Shown: positions 35,751-44,745, counted from the first letter of the stretch. The stretch: DNA of 64,000 bases from Chloroflexota bacterium (GCA_016197225.1 JACPWC010000119.1:1-64000), one strand, 5' to 3'. Made by a program: numbers and translations. Notes: generated from the sequence alone by a model not told the origin.

Positions 35751-36911
35751 CTAACCTGTTGTCCTTTCGTTCCCGTAAAGCGTCGAGAACAAGTGGCGGA
35801 AAAGAATCGCGATGGCGGCGAGCAAAGCCACCGCCAACAGCGGCAGGGGGACGACTTCGATTTTGAACAGGAAGAGGAAATAGGTGAACAGTGACGTTGT
35901 CCCCACGACGAGAGGGATGAAAAAGTAGCGGGGAAAATAAAAGGCAAAGACGATTGACAAGACATCCGCCGCGAAAAAATATCGATCGTGCATCTTGGGC
36001 AGGAAGTAGGGCATGATCAAAACAGAGATGGCCGCCAGTTCAATCGTCAGTTCGTTTGTGAGCAACAAGCGGCTTTTGTGGACGATCAACAGCAATAGGA
36101 AGACAACGGCGGCGGTCCCGATGACTCCGGCCGGGTAGAGGATGTCGTAGTATTTATTCGAGAACCATTGATAGATGTTGGGGGCGTTCTTTGTCAGGTC
36201 ATTGTAGAAATCGGCCTGCTTGAAGTAGATGGTGAGCAGATCGGGCAAAGGCCGGCCCAACAGCCACGCCGGCAGAATCGCCGCAATGTAAACGCCCGGA
36301 ATGATCAGGAAGCGCCTGAGGGAGATGGCGCGTTTTATCAGGAGGGTGAGAAGCAGTGGAGCGAGAAAGACCGCCTGAAGCTTGAAGGCGAAGGCCAGGC
36401 CGAAGGCGACGAAGGCCGATGTTTCGCGCCGGGTGAGCAGAAAGTAGAGGCAGGCCAGGAGGCCGGTGGTGTAAATGATGTCCACCTGGCCCCAGAGTGA
36501 ACTGTTGAGGACGACGGTAGGCGCGAATAGAATCGCGAAAAAGGCAAAGAGCGGCGCCGGGCCGCTCGGGTATTTGAGGCGGACGATTCGATGAACGAAG
36601 AAAGCGCAAATGAAATCGAAGGGGATCGAGATCAGCTTGATGGCGAAAACTTTGGGGATGCTGGAGAAGGGGATCGCCATGAGCGCGATCAGGTAGAGAT
36701 AAAACGGAGTGTAGTTGGCGAAGTCGTATTTCAGCGCGCCGAAGCCGCTGTTGTTTTGGATGAAGTCGTACCAGGGGCTGGTGAAGCTTCGGAAGTCGCC
36801 GCTCTCGAAGTTGCGCAGGCTGAAGCGAAGGAGCAGGGCCAACAGCACGCCGAGGGCGAGGATGGCGTGATCTTCGTATTGCTTTAGTCGGCTTAAGCTG
36901 AGGCCATTCAC
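35751..36911 (-). CDS. GT-C type membrane glycosyltransferase
   Basis: 386 residues with about nine or ten membrane helices. After TM1 there is an acidic loop (ESGDFRSF, then PWYDFIQ). GQVDIIYTTGLLACL and FALKLQA-type sequence (AFKLQAVFLAPLL) plus a late MPYFLPKMHDRYFF are typical of GT87/PMT-like mannosyltransferases that use lipid-linked sugars. The catalytic Asp probably lies in the first outer loop. The gene abuts mobA without a gap and follows the transglutaminase gene on the same strand. The acceptor is unknown. Confidence 0.75.
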   Translation of the reverse strand: MNGLSLSRLKQYEDHAILALGVLLALLLRFSLRNFESGDFRSFTSPWYDFIQNNSGFGALKYDFANYTPFYLYLIALMAIPFSSIPKVFAIKLISIPFDFICAFFVHRIVRLKYPSGPAPLFAFFAILFAPTVVLNSSLWGQVDIIYTTGLLACLYFLLTRRETSAFVAFGLAFAFKLQAVFLAPLLLTLLIKRAISLRRFLIIPGVYIAAILPAWLLGRPLPDLLTIYFKQADFYNDLTKNAPNIYQWFSNKYYDILYPAGVIGTAAVVFLLLLIVHKSRLLLTNELTIELAAISVLIMPYFLPKMHDRYFFAADVLSIVFAFYFPRYFFIPLVVGTTSLFTYFLFLFKIEVVPLPLLAVALLAAIAILFRHLFSTLYGNERTTG

Positions 36912-36955
36912 GGTCGGGCGCTCTCCTCGAGAAGGAGTGTATCACGGTTAGCGCT

Positions 36956-39226
36956 TCACTTCTTCATCCGCATCTTCACCACACTTGTAGCCAGCGCCTC
37001 CTCCGGCGGTTCGGGTCGGTAGGCGGCGATGTCCACTGCGTCGGCCAGGTCGGCAAATTCGGGGCGCAGAGTGGCGTGCTCTTGCGCGGTTTGGGCCGGG
37101 GCACGTTTGGAGCGCAAGCGGCTCTGGGCGCGGCGGTAGGCGTTGAAGATTTTGCGGCGTAGAGGATGATTTTGTAGGCCGCGCGGGCGCGGTGGATGAT
37201 TCCCTCTCCAGTTGGACCATAGAGTCCACAGCCCCCAGGCGATGGCGGCCAACCCGGCGAACGTGCCGACGACGATCAACGGTTTGGCCGCTACTGCAAA
37301 AATGGCCGCGCCGGTTTCCGCAATCGCTCCAATTGGCAGTCTCGGCAAATTCAAATTCTCCCCAAGTCCCGAAAATATCCACGTCTTCACCGGGCCGGTG
37401 CGCGGGTCGCCGTTCCAGCCCGGCGTGGGGTCGAACGGAACCCATTCGACGTTTGGGAAATAAACTTCGGCCCAGGCGTGGGCGTCGTTCGCGCGCACTT
37501 CGTAGAGGTTGGTAACGGGGTTGTAGTCGCCCGTGCCGTAGCCGGCCACGAGCCGGGCCGGGATGCCGAGACTGCGAAGCATGACGACCAGGGCGCTGAC
37601 GTATTGCTCGCACACGCCTTCCTTGTCTACGAACAGAAATTGGTCAACAGAGTCCGTGCCGGGTTGTTGCGGCGGCGGGAAGTAGTTGTAAGGATAAGTG
37701 TCGCGAAGGTAGTCGCGCAGGATGATGACTTTGTCGTAGGGCGTGAGGGCGTTGCGAGTCAGTTCGAGGGTGAGGTCGCGGGTGCGTTGGGTGACGGTGT
37801 CGGGAAGTTGTAAGTAGCGATTAGTAATTGGTAATTGGTAATTGGTTCCGGCGGTGCGGAGGGCTTCGGGCGGGAAGTCCTGGCTGACGGAGACGACGGA
37901 GTAGTACATGGGCGGCTTGAGGGCTTCGCCTACGCGGACGCCGCCGGAGTTATCTATAGCAATTTCGTTGGAGGCGATGTAAAGCTCAACCGGTGCGCCG
38001 CCCATGAAGACGAGGTTGGGAAGCGGCTGGGCGATGAAGAACGTTTGCACGAATTGCTGGCCGGGCGGCGCGGGCGAGCGCAACAAGAAACGACCCGGCT
38101 GAATGTTGTACGAGTACGTTTGGACTTCGCCATCGCCGGTTTGCGACCACGAGCGACCATCGTAAAAATCGTAGCCGTGACTGCGCCAGTAACTCCGCGC
38201 TGAACTGCGGACGTACATCATGATTTTGTCGCTGAGACCGCCGCGATAGCTCAAGTCGAGACTGCCCGCGAAGCCGTAATAGTATTCGCCGCTGTCGGTG
38301 GACATGCCCTGAATTTGCACCAGCGGCACGGCGGGGTTGATGATCTCGGACGAGGGATTTTGCCGGATGGGAACTTGGAGCGAGATGGGCATGAAGATGG
38401 GGCGGCCGGCGAAGTGGGGGGTGAGGAGAAAGACGAGGGCGGTGGCGAGGAAGATGGGGAGGGTGAAGCGAAGAGCGAAGAGAGAAGAGGGAAGAGAGAA
38501 GAGAGAGGAGCGAGGAATGTGAAAGCTTGATGTTTTTAGGATGGTTGGGTTGTCCTTCACCCCATCTTCCGAGTCGGCTTGCCAGAAGAAGGCCAGGAAG
38601 AGGATGAGGAAGGCGGTGAGGAAGAGGGCGAAGGCGAGATCGCGGCTGAGGGTGGCGGCGACGTAGAGGTTGATGAGGGCCAGGCCGAAGCCTGAATACA
38701 GGTTGAGGCGGCTGAACTGTTCGAAGCTGACGATGCCCATCGCCAGCATGGCGAACTGGGCTTGTGGGTAGGGCTGGCCGATGAACAACCCGGCCATCAT
38801 CCACAGGAAGGCGAGATGAAAGGCGGCGAAGATCGCCACGCGCACGGTAAGGATGGGCTTGTGCTGGATGTGGTAGAGCGCGTAACGATGGCCGAAGATG
38901 AGTAGGGCGGCTGAGAGCAAAGCGGCGATCCATACTTGCGAGGTGTAACCGAGCGCCAGCAGGCCGGTAAGCTGTGCACCGAAAGTGAGCCAGCGCAGGC
39001 GCAAAGATTTTTCCGGCTCTTTGCGGACGGCGTAGCTCAGGATTTTGAGTTGCAGGCGCGGGAGGTAGAACAGGGCGGCGGCCCCGGCGAACATGATGAT
39101 GGCCGCCAGCAAGCGCAAGGGCGTAAAGCGAAAGAGAGCTATCGCCAGCCACATCAATCCCATCAGGCTGAAGACGGCGCTGAGGGAATAGCAGAGGAGT
39201 TTGGCGGCGCGGTTGAAAAGTGACAT
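36956..39226 (-). CDS. TgpA-like membrane transglutaminase
   Basis: 756 residues. Residues ~1-270 hold several membrane helices (DUF3488-like). The outer part carries a transglutaminase core with Cys in DKEGVCEQYVSAL (about residue 539), His in NDAHAWAEVYFP and Asp in VPFDPTPGW: a complete triad. One more helix and a basic cytosolic tail (DUF4129-like) follow. The MoxR/DUF58/transglutaminase gene order is a known set. Two repeat-derived stretches lie in frame: residues ~235-253 (octamers, 38467-38520) and ~460-468 (three TAATTGG heptamers, 37825-37845). Confidence 0.88.
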   Translation of the reverse strand: MSLFNRAAKLLCYSLSAVFSLMGLMWLAIALFRFTPLRLLAAIIMFAGAAALFYLPRLQLKILSYAVRKEPEKSLRLRWLTFGAQLTGLLALGYTSQVWIAALLSAALLIFGHRYALYHIQHKPILTVRVAIFAAFHLAFLWMMAGLFIGQPYPQAQFAMLAMGIVSFEQFSRLNLYSGFGLALINLYVAATLSRDLAFALFLTAFLILFLAFFWQADSEDGVKDNPTILKTSSFHIPRSSLFSLPSSLFALRFTLPIFLATALVFLLTPHFAGRPIFMPISLQVPIRQNPSSEIINPAVPLVQIQGMSTDSGEYYYGFAGSLDLSYRGGLSDKIMMYVRSSARSYWRSHGYDFYDGRSWSQTGDGEVQTYSYNIQPGRFLLRSPAPPGQQFVQTFFIAQPLPNLVFMGGAPVELYIASNEIAIDNSGGVRVGEALKPPMYYSVVSVSQDFPPEALRTAGTNYQLPITNRYLQLPDTVTQRTRDLTLELTRNALTPYDKVIILRDYLRDTYPYNYFPPPQQPGTDSVDQFLFVDKEGVCEQYVSALVVMLRSLGIPARLVAGYGTGDYNPVTNLYEVRANDAHAWAEVYFPNVEWVPFDPTPGWNGDPRTGPVKTWIFSGLGENLNLPRLPIGAIAETGAAIFAVAAKPLIVVGTFAGLAAIAWGLWTLWSNWRGNHPPRPRGLQNHPLRRKIFNAYRRAQSRLRSKRAPAQTAQEHATLRPEFADLADAVDIAAYRPEPPEEALATSVVKMRMKK

Positions 39227-39236
39227 CTTCTTTGCC

Positions 39237-39302
39237 GCGAATTACGCGAATTGCCGCGAATTGGTTGTTGGTAATTCGCGTTCATTAGCGAAATTCGCGG
39301 CT
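39237..39302. repeat. Inverted repeat with CGCGAATT words
   Basis: GCGAATTACGCGAATTGCCGCGAATT-type words on the left and AATTCGCGTTCATTAGCGAAATTCGCGG-type words on the right. It covers the 15-base gap between the transglutaminase and DUF58 genes and the last ~17 codons of DUF58. Confidence 0.7.
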
Positions 39303-40498
39303 GGTGTTTTCGTGTCAGCCAACTTCTGTTCCCAGTCGTCGCCAAACTTGACGAGGCGGGATTCGATTCCGAGCGCGCTCAACTCGTCGGCCAGGGCGCG
39401 GGCGGAGGGGCCGCTTGCTGGAAATGACTCGGGGTCGAGGAGGATGGCCAGCACTTCGAGGCCGCGATGGCGAAGGGCGACGAGGGACTCGACGACGGTT
39501 GAGTCGGGCCAGGGGAGGAGGACGGCGACGAAGGTTTGGGCGGCGCGGTTGTTAAGTACGTCAACTAATTTGTTTTCGCCAACGGGTTGAACACGGGCCA
39601 GATATTCAAGCAGGGCGATGCGAGTCACTGCGCCTGAGGGCGCGGGCCAGGCTGAAGAGTCAGTGGCCAGGTGAACGGGGTAATTTCGCCGCAGGGCGTA
39701 GTCGCCGATGCTGGCAACAATTTTGACAGCCCACTCGAACGGCGTGTGCTTGCTTTGAGTTTGCGGGTAAGGGTGGCGAAAAAGGTCGAGGGCGAGAGTC
39801 AGGCCGGGCTGGGTTTCGTCGGCGAATTCTTTGCTGGCAAGCTGGCCGGTGCGGGCGGCGGTACGCCAGTGAATGTGGCGGGGCGAGTCGCCACTGCGAA
39901 ACGGGCGCACGCCGATGATTTCGGTGCCAAGCCCGGCGCGGGGGTGAGAAAGCTGGGCGGCGGGCTGGCGGTCCAACAAACTGAGGCGGCGCAACCGGCG
40001 AACTTCGGGGTAGACCAGCACGCGAGTCGGCGCGAGCAGAGTCCGCTTGCGTTGGAAGAATCCGAACGGGGCGCGGGAGGCCAGCTTGAGCGCCGGAAAC
40101 TCATGCAGGCCACGACGATCTATTGTGACTTCGTAATCGAGTCGAACCGAGCCATTGGCTGGGAGCGAGGGAATGAAGAGTTGGAGAGGCATCGACTCGG
40201 CAGGCATGAGCGGGCAGTGCTCGGCGGCGTGGATGAGGGCGGCGTTGGCGCGGCCTGTGTTGCGGAGGGTGAGGCCGACGGTGACGGCGTCACCTTCGTA
40301 GAGCGAGATGCCATCTCGCTCTACAGTTCGGTCGGCGGAGATGAGGCGTAGAGCGCCGCGCCCCAGCCACCATGCGGCCAGCACTGTGCCGGCCAGCAGG
40401 GCCGACATGACGTACAGCCAGCCGACTTGAGTCTGGTTGGCGAAGAAGTAGAGGGCGAGGGCGGCGAGGAGGAAGGAGGCGGCGCGGGAGGTGGGCAT
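39242..40498 (-). CDS. DUF58 domain protein
   Basis: 418 residues from the ATG ending at 40498 (MPTSRAASFLLAALALYFF). Two N-terminal membrane helices are followed by a beta-rich region and the DUF58 core: RPFRSGDSPRHIHWRTAARTG, then a VWA-like fold. It works with MoxR ATPases in an uncharacterised chaperone or envelope system. Upstream in-frame ATGs (to 40684) lie in a tandem heptamer array. A palindrome encoding TVERDGISLYEGD is inside the gene (40299-40327), and the last residues (NFANERELPTTNSRQFA) are repeat-encoded. Confidence 0.87.
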   Translation of the reverse strand: MPTSRAASFLLAALALYFFANQTQVGWLYVMSALLAGTVLAAWWLGRGALRLISADRTVERDGISLYEGDAVTVGLTLRNTGRANAALIHAAEHCPLMPAESMPLQLFIPSLPANGSVRLDYEVTIDRRGLHEFPALKLASRAPFGFFQRKRTLLAPTRVLVYPEVRRLRRLSLLDRQPAAQLSHPRAGLGTEIIGVRPFRSGDSPRHIHWRTAARTGQLASKEFADETQPGLTLALDLFRHPYPQTQSKHTPFEWAVKIVASIGDYALRRNYPVHLATDSSAWPAPSGAVTRIALLEYLARVQPVGENKLVDVLNNRAAQTFVAVLLPWPDSTVVESLVALRHRGLEVLAILLDPESFPASGPSARALADELSALGIESRLVKFGDDWEQKLADTKTPAANFANERELPTTNSRQFA

Positions 40499-40690
40499 AA
40501 TAATGACAAATGATGAATGACAAATGATGAATGACACATGACAAATGATGAATGACAAATGACAAATGATGAATGACAAATGACAAATGACAAATGATGA
40601 ATGACAAATGACAAATGATGAATGACAAATGATGAATGACGAATGACGAATGACAAATGATGAATGACAAATGATGAATGACAAATGACG
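40499..40690. repeat. 190-base tandem heptamer array (ATGACAA/ATGATGA)
   Basis: About 27 consecutive heptamers in one direction, mostly ATGACAA or ATGATGA with few variants. It is not inverted, unlike most repeats here. On the minus strand no frame has a stop, so all three read as a seven-residue repeat (SFVICHS type). It separates MoxR from DUF58 and leaves no ribosome binding site for DUF58. Confidence 0.9.
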
Positions 40691-40699
40691 AAAGGCCGA

Positions 40700-41623
40700 C
40701 TACTCTACGGGAACCGGCACTTCGCTCAACACTTGCGCTACAATCTCGCGCGCGGTCTCGGTGCGGCGGTCACGGGCGAGGAGGCGGTGGGGCATGACGG
40801 CGTGGGCGGCGGATTTGATGTCGTCGGGGGTGACGAAGGTGCGCTTGCGGATGAGGGCCAACGACTGGGCGCATCTCTGTAGAGCCACGCCGCCGCGCGG
40901 GCTGAGGCCGAGCACCGCGTCGGGGTGGGCGCGAGTGGCGGCGGCCACCCGCACGATGTACTCTTTGAGCGGGCGCACCACATCCACAGCGCGGGCGGCG
41001 TGTTGCAGAGTCATGATCTCTCCCAGGTCTACCGCCGGTTCGAGTTTGTCGAGCGGGTCGTCGTGCTCTTCGCGCTCCAAAATCATTACTTCGTCTTCGT
41101 AACCGGGATAACCCAGACTGAGGGCGACGAGGAAGCGGTCGAGCTGGGCTTCGGGCAGGGGAAACGTGCCGGCCATCTCCACCGGATTCTGGGTGGCGAT
41201 GATGAAGAACGGTTGGGCCAGAGCGTGGGTGAAGCCGTCACTGGTTACCTGGCCTTCGGCCATGCTCTCCAGCAGACTCGACTGGGTGCGCGGCGAGGCG
41301 CGGTTGATCTCGTCCACGAGGACGACGTTGGCGAAGATGGGGCCGGGCGCAAACTCGAAGCGCCCCTCACGCTGGTTGTAGATGGCACTGCCGGTGATGT
41401 CGCTTGGTAAAAGGTCGGGTGTGCATTGGATGCGCTTGAACGAGGCATGGATGGAGCGGGCGAGCGCTTTGGCGACAAGAGTCTTGCCCATGCCGGGCAC
41501 GTCTTCCAACAACACGTGGCCCTGGGCCAACAGCGCCGCCAGAATCAACTCCAGCCTGGCCGGGTCAATGACGACGGCCTGCCGCACCGTGTCCATGAGT
41601 CGTTGAATAATGTGGTCAGACAT
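40700..41623 (-). CDS. MoxR-family AAA+ ATPase
   Basis: 307 residues from the ATG ending at 41623 ([13 protein letters not shown]); a start at 41671 is possible. Walker [12 protein letters not shown], Walker [16 protein letters not shown], sensor 1 [22 protein letters not shown] and a C-terminal lid with [11 protein letters not shown]. MoxR ATPases act as chaperones for metal insertion or for VWA partners; here the partner is DUF58. It is the first gene of the minus-strand run. Confidence 0.92.
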   Translation of the reverse strand: MSDHIIQRLMDTVRQAVVIDPARLELILAALLAQGHVLLEDVPGMGKTLVAKALARSIHASFKRIQCTPDLLPSDITGSAIYNQREGRFEFAPGPIFANVVLVDEINRASPRTQSSLLESMAEGQVTSDGFTHALAQPFFIIATQNPVEMAGTFPLPEAQLDRFLVALSLGYPGYEDEVMILEREEHDDPLDKLEPAVDLGEIMTLQHAARAVDVVRPLKEYIVRVAAATRAHPDAVLGLSPRGGVALQRCAQSLALIRKRTFVTPDDIKSAAHAVMPHRLLARDRRTETAREIVAQVLSEVPVPVE

Positions 41624-41696
41624 GTCGGGGGTTGATTTGGTATCGAGGGCGAAGGCGAGGTCAGTATACACTTAAAGGCAACCTTTCTTCGGGTGC

Positions 41697-41850
41697 TATA
41701 ATGATCAAGGTGGAGGCGCGCATCCCTTGAGATTAAGATAACGCGGGAAGCGTGCCGAGTCGAGATGGCAATCGGTGACGACGGGGAGGCCGCCGGTGAC
41801 GATGGGCGGCACGAAAGTGCCGAGACGGCTTCCCCGGCGTTTGATGGAGC
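41697..41850 (+). promoter_or_regulatory. TATAAT box and GC-rich structured leader
   Basis: TATAAT at 41697-41702 is a likely -10 box. The next ~145 bases have no gene but can fold: GGGGAGGCCG (41788-41797) pairs with CGGCTTCCCC (41827-41836), and GGCAC-GAAA-GTGCC forms a hairpin inside it. The motif CGGTGACGAYGGG occurs twice. I do not recognise it as a known riboswitch. It precedes the intein-bearing radical SAM gene. Confidence 0.5.
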
Positions 41851-41856
41851 AGTAAG

Positions 41857-44322
41857 ATGGCTCAGTCACTTGAAGCGCTGTTGGATTCGCTGACGATGGA
41901 AGGCACGTTGTACGAGCGCTTGCCCGACAACGCAGTGCGATGTTACGCCTGCGGCCACCGTTGTCTGATCAAGGAAGGCCGGCGCGGCATCTGCCAGGTG
42001 CGCTTCAACGAAGGCGGGACACTCAAAGTGCCCTGGGGCTACGTGGGCGCTTTGCAGTGCGACCCGACCGAGAAGAAGCCCTTCTTCCACATTTATCCCG
42101 GCTCGGATACGTTGACGTTCGGGATGCTGGGATGTGATTTTCATTGCGCCTACTGTCTCTCGCCAAACACGCATATTGCAACTTCAGAAGGAACAAAGCC
42201 GATCGCGTCGCTGTTTGCCGAAGGCCGAACACTTCGACGAGCAGGCGACGAAGAAGTACGCCGCCCCACACGGGAAGTCGCCGTTTACACTCGCACCGGG
42301 CAGGCCCGCCGGGTCGAAAAACTTTTCCGCCATCCGTATCGCGGCCAGATGAAACGCATTCGGGCATGGTACCTGCCGCCGCTGGAATGTACACCTGAGC
42401 ACGAGCTTTTGGCAACGACTGCGCCCTCGGTTTCCCCGCAGTTCGTTCAGTCTGGCCGTCTTACCCCTGACCACCTTTTGGCTGTTCCGAAGCGTTTTGC
42501 ATTCTCTCATTCTGTCACTGTTAATACTGCCGAGTTGCTCAAGCCGCTGGTCAAGCCTTATCACGTCGAGCACACGATCAATCGCGAAACACTGGCCGAA
42601 GTCTTGCAACTATCAGCAGAAGGCTTGTCGTCGCGCGAGATTGGCGGGCGGATTGGGAAAGAGGCCTCTCACGTCCGGCATCTGCGGAGCAAGCTCAATC
42701 GCGGCGTTTGGGATTTGGAGCGGCTGGGCAAAGTGAACGCAGGGCTGACGGTTGAAGACGGGTATGTTCGTTTGCCGAAAGAGCACCGGCCCGGCATCCC
42801 GTTGGCGCTTGCGTTGGACACGCGGCTTGCCAAACTGCTCGGCTACTACTGCGCCGAAGGCTGTGTCGTTCGCTCGAAAGACAGAGTTCACTCGGCGGTG
42901 TTGAATTTCTCTTTCGGTCATCACGAAGAATCGCTAGCCGACGAAGTAATAGGGCTGTTGAACGACGTGTTCGGCGTGCAGGCTCAGAAGGTTTACCGCG
43001 AGACAACCGTTGGCGTTGCGGTGAGCAAAGCTTCTATCGCTTTGTGCTTTGAGTCGCTCTGCGGGCACGGGGCGCGAACGAAGCGCGTTCCGCCGCCCCT
43101 CTTTGAAGCGCATCGCGAAGTGGCCGATGCGTTTCTGCGGGCTTACGCTGAAGGCGACGGTAGCACTCGCGCCAACGGCCTGACTCAGATTCACACCGTC
43201 TCGGAGGAACTTGCTCACGGCGTTGCCTGGCTTGCCCTCAAGCTGGGAATGTTGCCCTCACTCTCCCGCCACCATTTGGGCGATCGCCCAATCCTGGGGC
43301 GGCAGGTGAAGGCTTCGCCGTACCAGTATGCCGTCAACTGGTATTTTGGCGAGCATCGCCGCAAGTTTGCCTTTGAAGACGACAACCACTGGTATGTTCG
43401 TATTCGGGGAATTGAGACTTTTGATTACGACGGCGATGTTTACAATCTTCAGGTTGAGGGCGAACATTCCTATCTTGCAAATTTGCTGGCAACTCACAAC
43501 TGCCAGAATTGGCAGACATCACAGACACTGCGAGATGATGTGGCTGGAGCGCCGCCGCAAATTGTGACGCCCCAGGAATTGGTGAACTATGGTTTGCGCG
43601 CCGGGGCAAAGCTGGTCGGGTCGTCGTATAACGAGCCGCTCATCACGTCTGAATGGGCGGTGGCGGTGTTCAAAGAGGCGGGCAAACACGGCCTCCAGTG
43701 CGTCTACATTTCAAACGGCAACGTCACGCGCGACGCTCTTGAGCACATTCGCCCGTACACGATTGGCTACAAGATCGATCTCAAGTCCATGTCGGATAAA
43801 CGCTACCGGCAGTTGGGCGGCGTTTTGCGGAACACGCTCGACGGCATCAAGCTGGCGAAGGAGATGGGCTTTTGGGTGGAAGTGGTGACTCTTGTCATCC
43901 CCGGCTTCAACGACAGCAACGAGGAGTTGATGGAGGCGGCTCAATATATCGAGTCGGTGTCCCCGGAGATTCCGTGGCACGTCACCGCCTTTCATCCTGA
44001 TTACAAGATGACGGAACCCGATCCGACTCGCGCTTCGACACTGATCCGCGCCGCCGAGATCGGGCAGGAGGCGGGCTTGCAGTTTGTGTATGCCGGCAAC
44101 CTGTCGGGGCAGGTGGGTGAGTATGAAAACACCTTTTGCCCGTCCTGCAACCACAAGCTAATTGCTCGCTACGGCTACGTTATTCTCGACTACCAGATCG
44201 CCGACGACGGTTGTTGCCCCAACTGCAAGGCGGCCATCCCCGGCATCTGGCCGAAACGCGCCGAAGTGCGGCTGGGGACGACGGGCGATTTGTATCGCCG
44301 CGTTCCGCGCCGAGTGCGATAG
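41857..44322 (+). CDS. AmmeMemoRadiSam-type radical SAM enzyme, interrupted by an intein
   Basis: 821 residues, of which 449 (42154-43500) are intein; the spliced protein would be 372. The extein has an N-terminal Cys-rich part (CYACGHRCLIKEGRRGICQVR), the radical SAM motif CDFHCAYC (C93, C97, C100 before splicing), the PflA-like core KLVGSSYNEPLI and IGYKIDLKSM, and a C-terminal zinc-ribbon (CPSCNHKLI, CCPNCKA). It matches the PflA-like enzyme of the AmmeMemoRadiSam system; partner genes are not seen here. After splicing, Cys43501 restores the third cluster cysteine, so the uncut protein should lack its [4Fe-4S] cluster. Confidence 0.9.
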   Translation: MAQSLEALLDSLTMEGTLYERLPDNAVRCYACGHRCLIKEGRRGICQVRFNEGGTLKVPWGYVGALQCDPTEKKPFFHIYPGSDTLTFGMLGCDFHCAYCLSPNTHIATSEGTKPIASLFAEGRTLRRAGDEEVRRPTREVAVYTRTGQARRVEKLFRHPYRGQMKRIRAWYLPPLECTPEHELLATTAPSVSPQFVQSGRLTPDHLLAVPKRFAFSHSVTVNTAELLKPLVKPYHVEHTINRETLAEVLQLSAEGLSSREIGGRIGKEASHVRHLRSKLNRGVWDLERLGKVNAGLTVEDGYVRLPKEHRPGIPLALALDTRLAKLLGYYCAEGCVVRSKDRVHSAVLNFSFGHHEESLADEVIGLLNDVFGVQAQKVYRETTVGVAVSKASIALCFESLCGHGARTKRVPPPLFEAHREVADAFLRAYAEGDGSTRANGLTQIHTVSEELAHGVAWLALKLGMLPSLSRHHLGDRPILGRQVKASPYQYAVNWYFGEHRRKFAFEDDNHWYVRIRGIETFDYDGDVYNLQVEGEHSYLANLLATHNCQNWQTSQTLRDDVAGAPPQIVTPQELVNYGLRAGAKLVGSSYNEPLITSEWAVAVFKEAGKHGLQCVYISNGNVTRDALEHIRPYTIGYKIDLKSMSDKRYRQLGGVLRNTLDGIKLAKEMGFWVEVVTLVIPGFNDSNEELMEAAQYIESVSPEIPWHVTAFHPDYKMTEPDPTRASTLIRAAEIGQEAGLQFVYAGNLSGQVGEYENTFCPSCNHKLIARYGYVILDYQIADDGCCPNCKAAIPGIWPKRAEVRLGTTGDLYRRVPRRVR
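42154..43500 (+). other. Intein with LAGLIDADG homing endonuclease
   Basis: 449 residues within the radical SAM gene. Block A begins at Cys1 with CLSPNTHIATSEG. The splice end is YLANLLATHN followed by Cys+1 (CQNW). Endonuclease motifs are LGYYCAEGCVV (block C) and LRAYAEGDGS (block E). A helix-turn-helix-like stretch (LSAEGLSSREIGGRIGKEASHV) lies before them, possibly for DNA binding. Both nucleophiles and the terminal His-Asn are present, so splicing should work. The frame continues cleanly through both junctions. Confidence 0.92.
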
Positions 44323-44332
44323 AATTAAGGGT

Positions 44333-44653
44333 ATGACAGAAGACTTAACCAGCTACACCAAAGTTTTGTTGAGCTACGACATCATTCCTGAAACGCAGGA
44401 GTCGTATTACCAGTTCATGCTTGGCGAACTGGTGCCGACGGTTCAGAAGATGGGCCTGGGCATGGCCGAAGCCTGGCACACCGCTGTGGGCGATTATCCG
44501 CTGAGGCTGGTGGCCTTTGTGGGCGAGTCGCGGGAGACGGTGGATGAGGTGATGGAGAGCGAGAAGTGGGAAGAGCTTGAGGATCGGCTACAACAGTACG
44601 TCACCAACTACACGCGGCGTGTGGTGCCGTTCCGCAACCGGTTTCAATTCTGA
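44333..44653 (+). CDS. Small cytosolic protein, unknown (possible alpha/beta barrel)
   Basis: 106 residues from ATG 44333; the upstream in-frame start overlaps the radical SAM gene in another frame. It has SYDIIPETQESYYQFMLGEL, LGMAEAWHTAVGDYP, LVAFVGESRETVDEVMESEKW and a basic end (TRRVVPFRNRFQF). The alternation of strand and helix suggests a dimeric ferredoxin-like barrel. I do not recognise the family. It is 10 bases behind the radical SAM gene and ends at a terminator, so the two form one transcript. Confidence 0.7.
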   Translation: MTEDLTSYTKVLLSYDIIPETQESYYQFMLGELVPTVQKMGLGMAEAWHTAVGDYPLRLVAFVGESRETVDEVMESEKWEELEDRLQQYVTNYTRRVVPFRNRFQF

Positions 44654-44669
44654 TTGAAGACTTCAAGGT

Positions 44670-44719
44670 ACAGAAGCCGGAAGACAGCGTCCTCGCTGTC
44701 ATCTGGCTTCTGTTTTTTT
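44670..44719 (+). terminator. Rho-independent terminator
   Basis: ACAGAAGCCGGAAGACAGCG (44670-44689) pairs with CGCTGTCATCTGGCTTCTGT (44694-44713) in about 18 of 20 positions with loop TCCT, followed by a T-run. It closes the radical SAM transcript. Confidence 0.88.
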
Positions 44720-44745
44720 GGCTCTCCCGTTTTTAACGGGAAGTG

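Noticed and set aside
40499-40690. CRISPR array
   Set aside because: The unit is seven bases with no spacers and no cas genes are nearby; it is a simple tandem repeat.
40685-41671. Plus-strand frames opposite MoxR
   Set aside because: Shadows of an AAA+ gene with complete motifs.
42121-43510. Frameshifted or chimeric radical SAM gene
   Set aside because: The frame is continuous and removing 42154-43500 restores a normal CxxxCxxC-QNW motif, so an intein explains the extra sequence.
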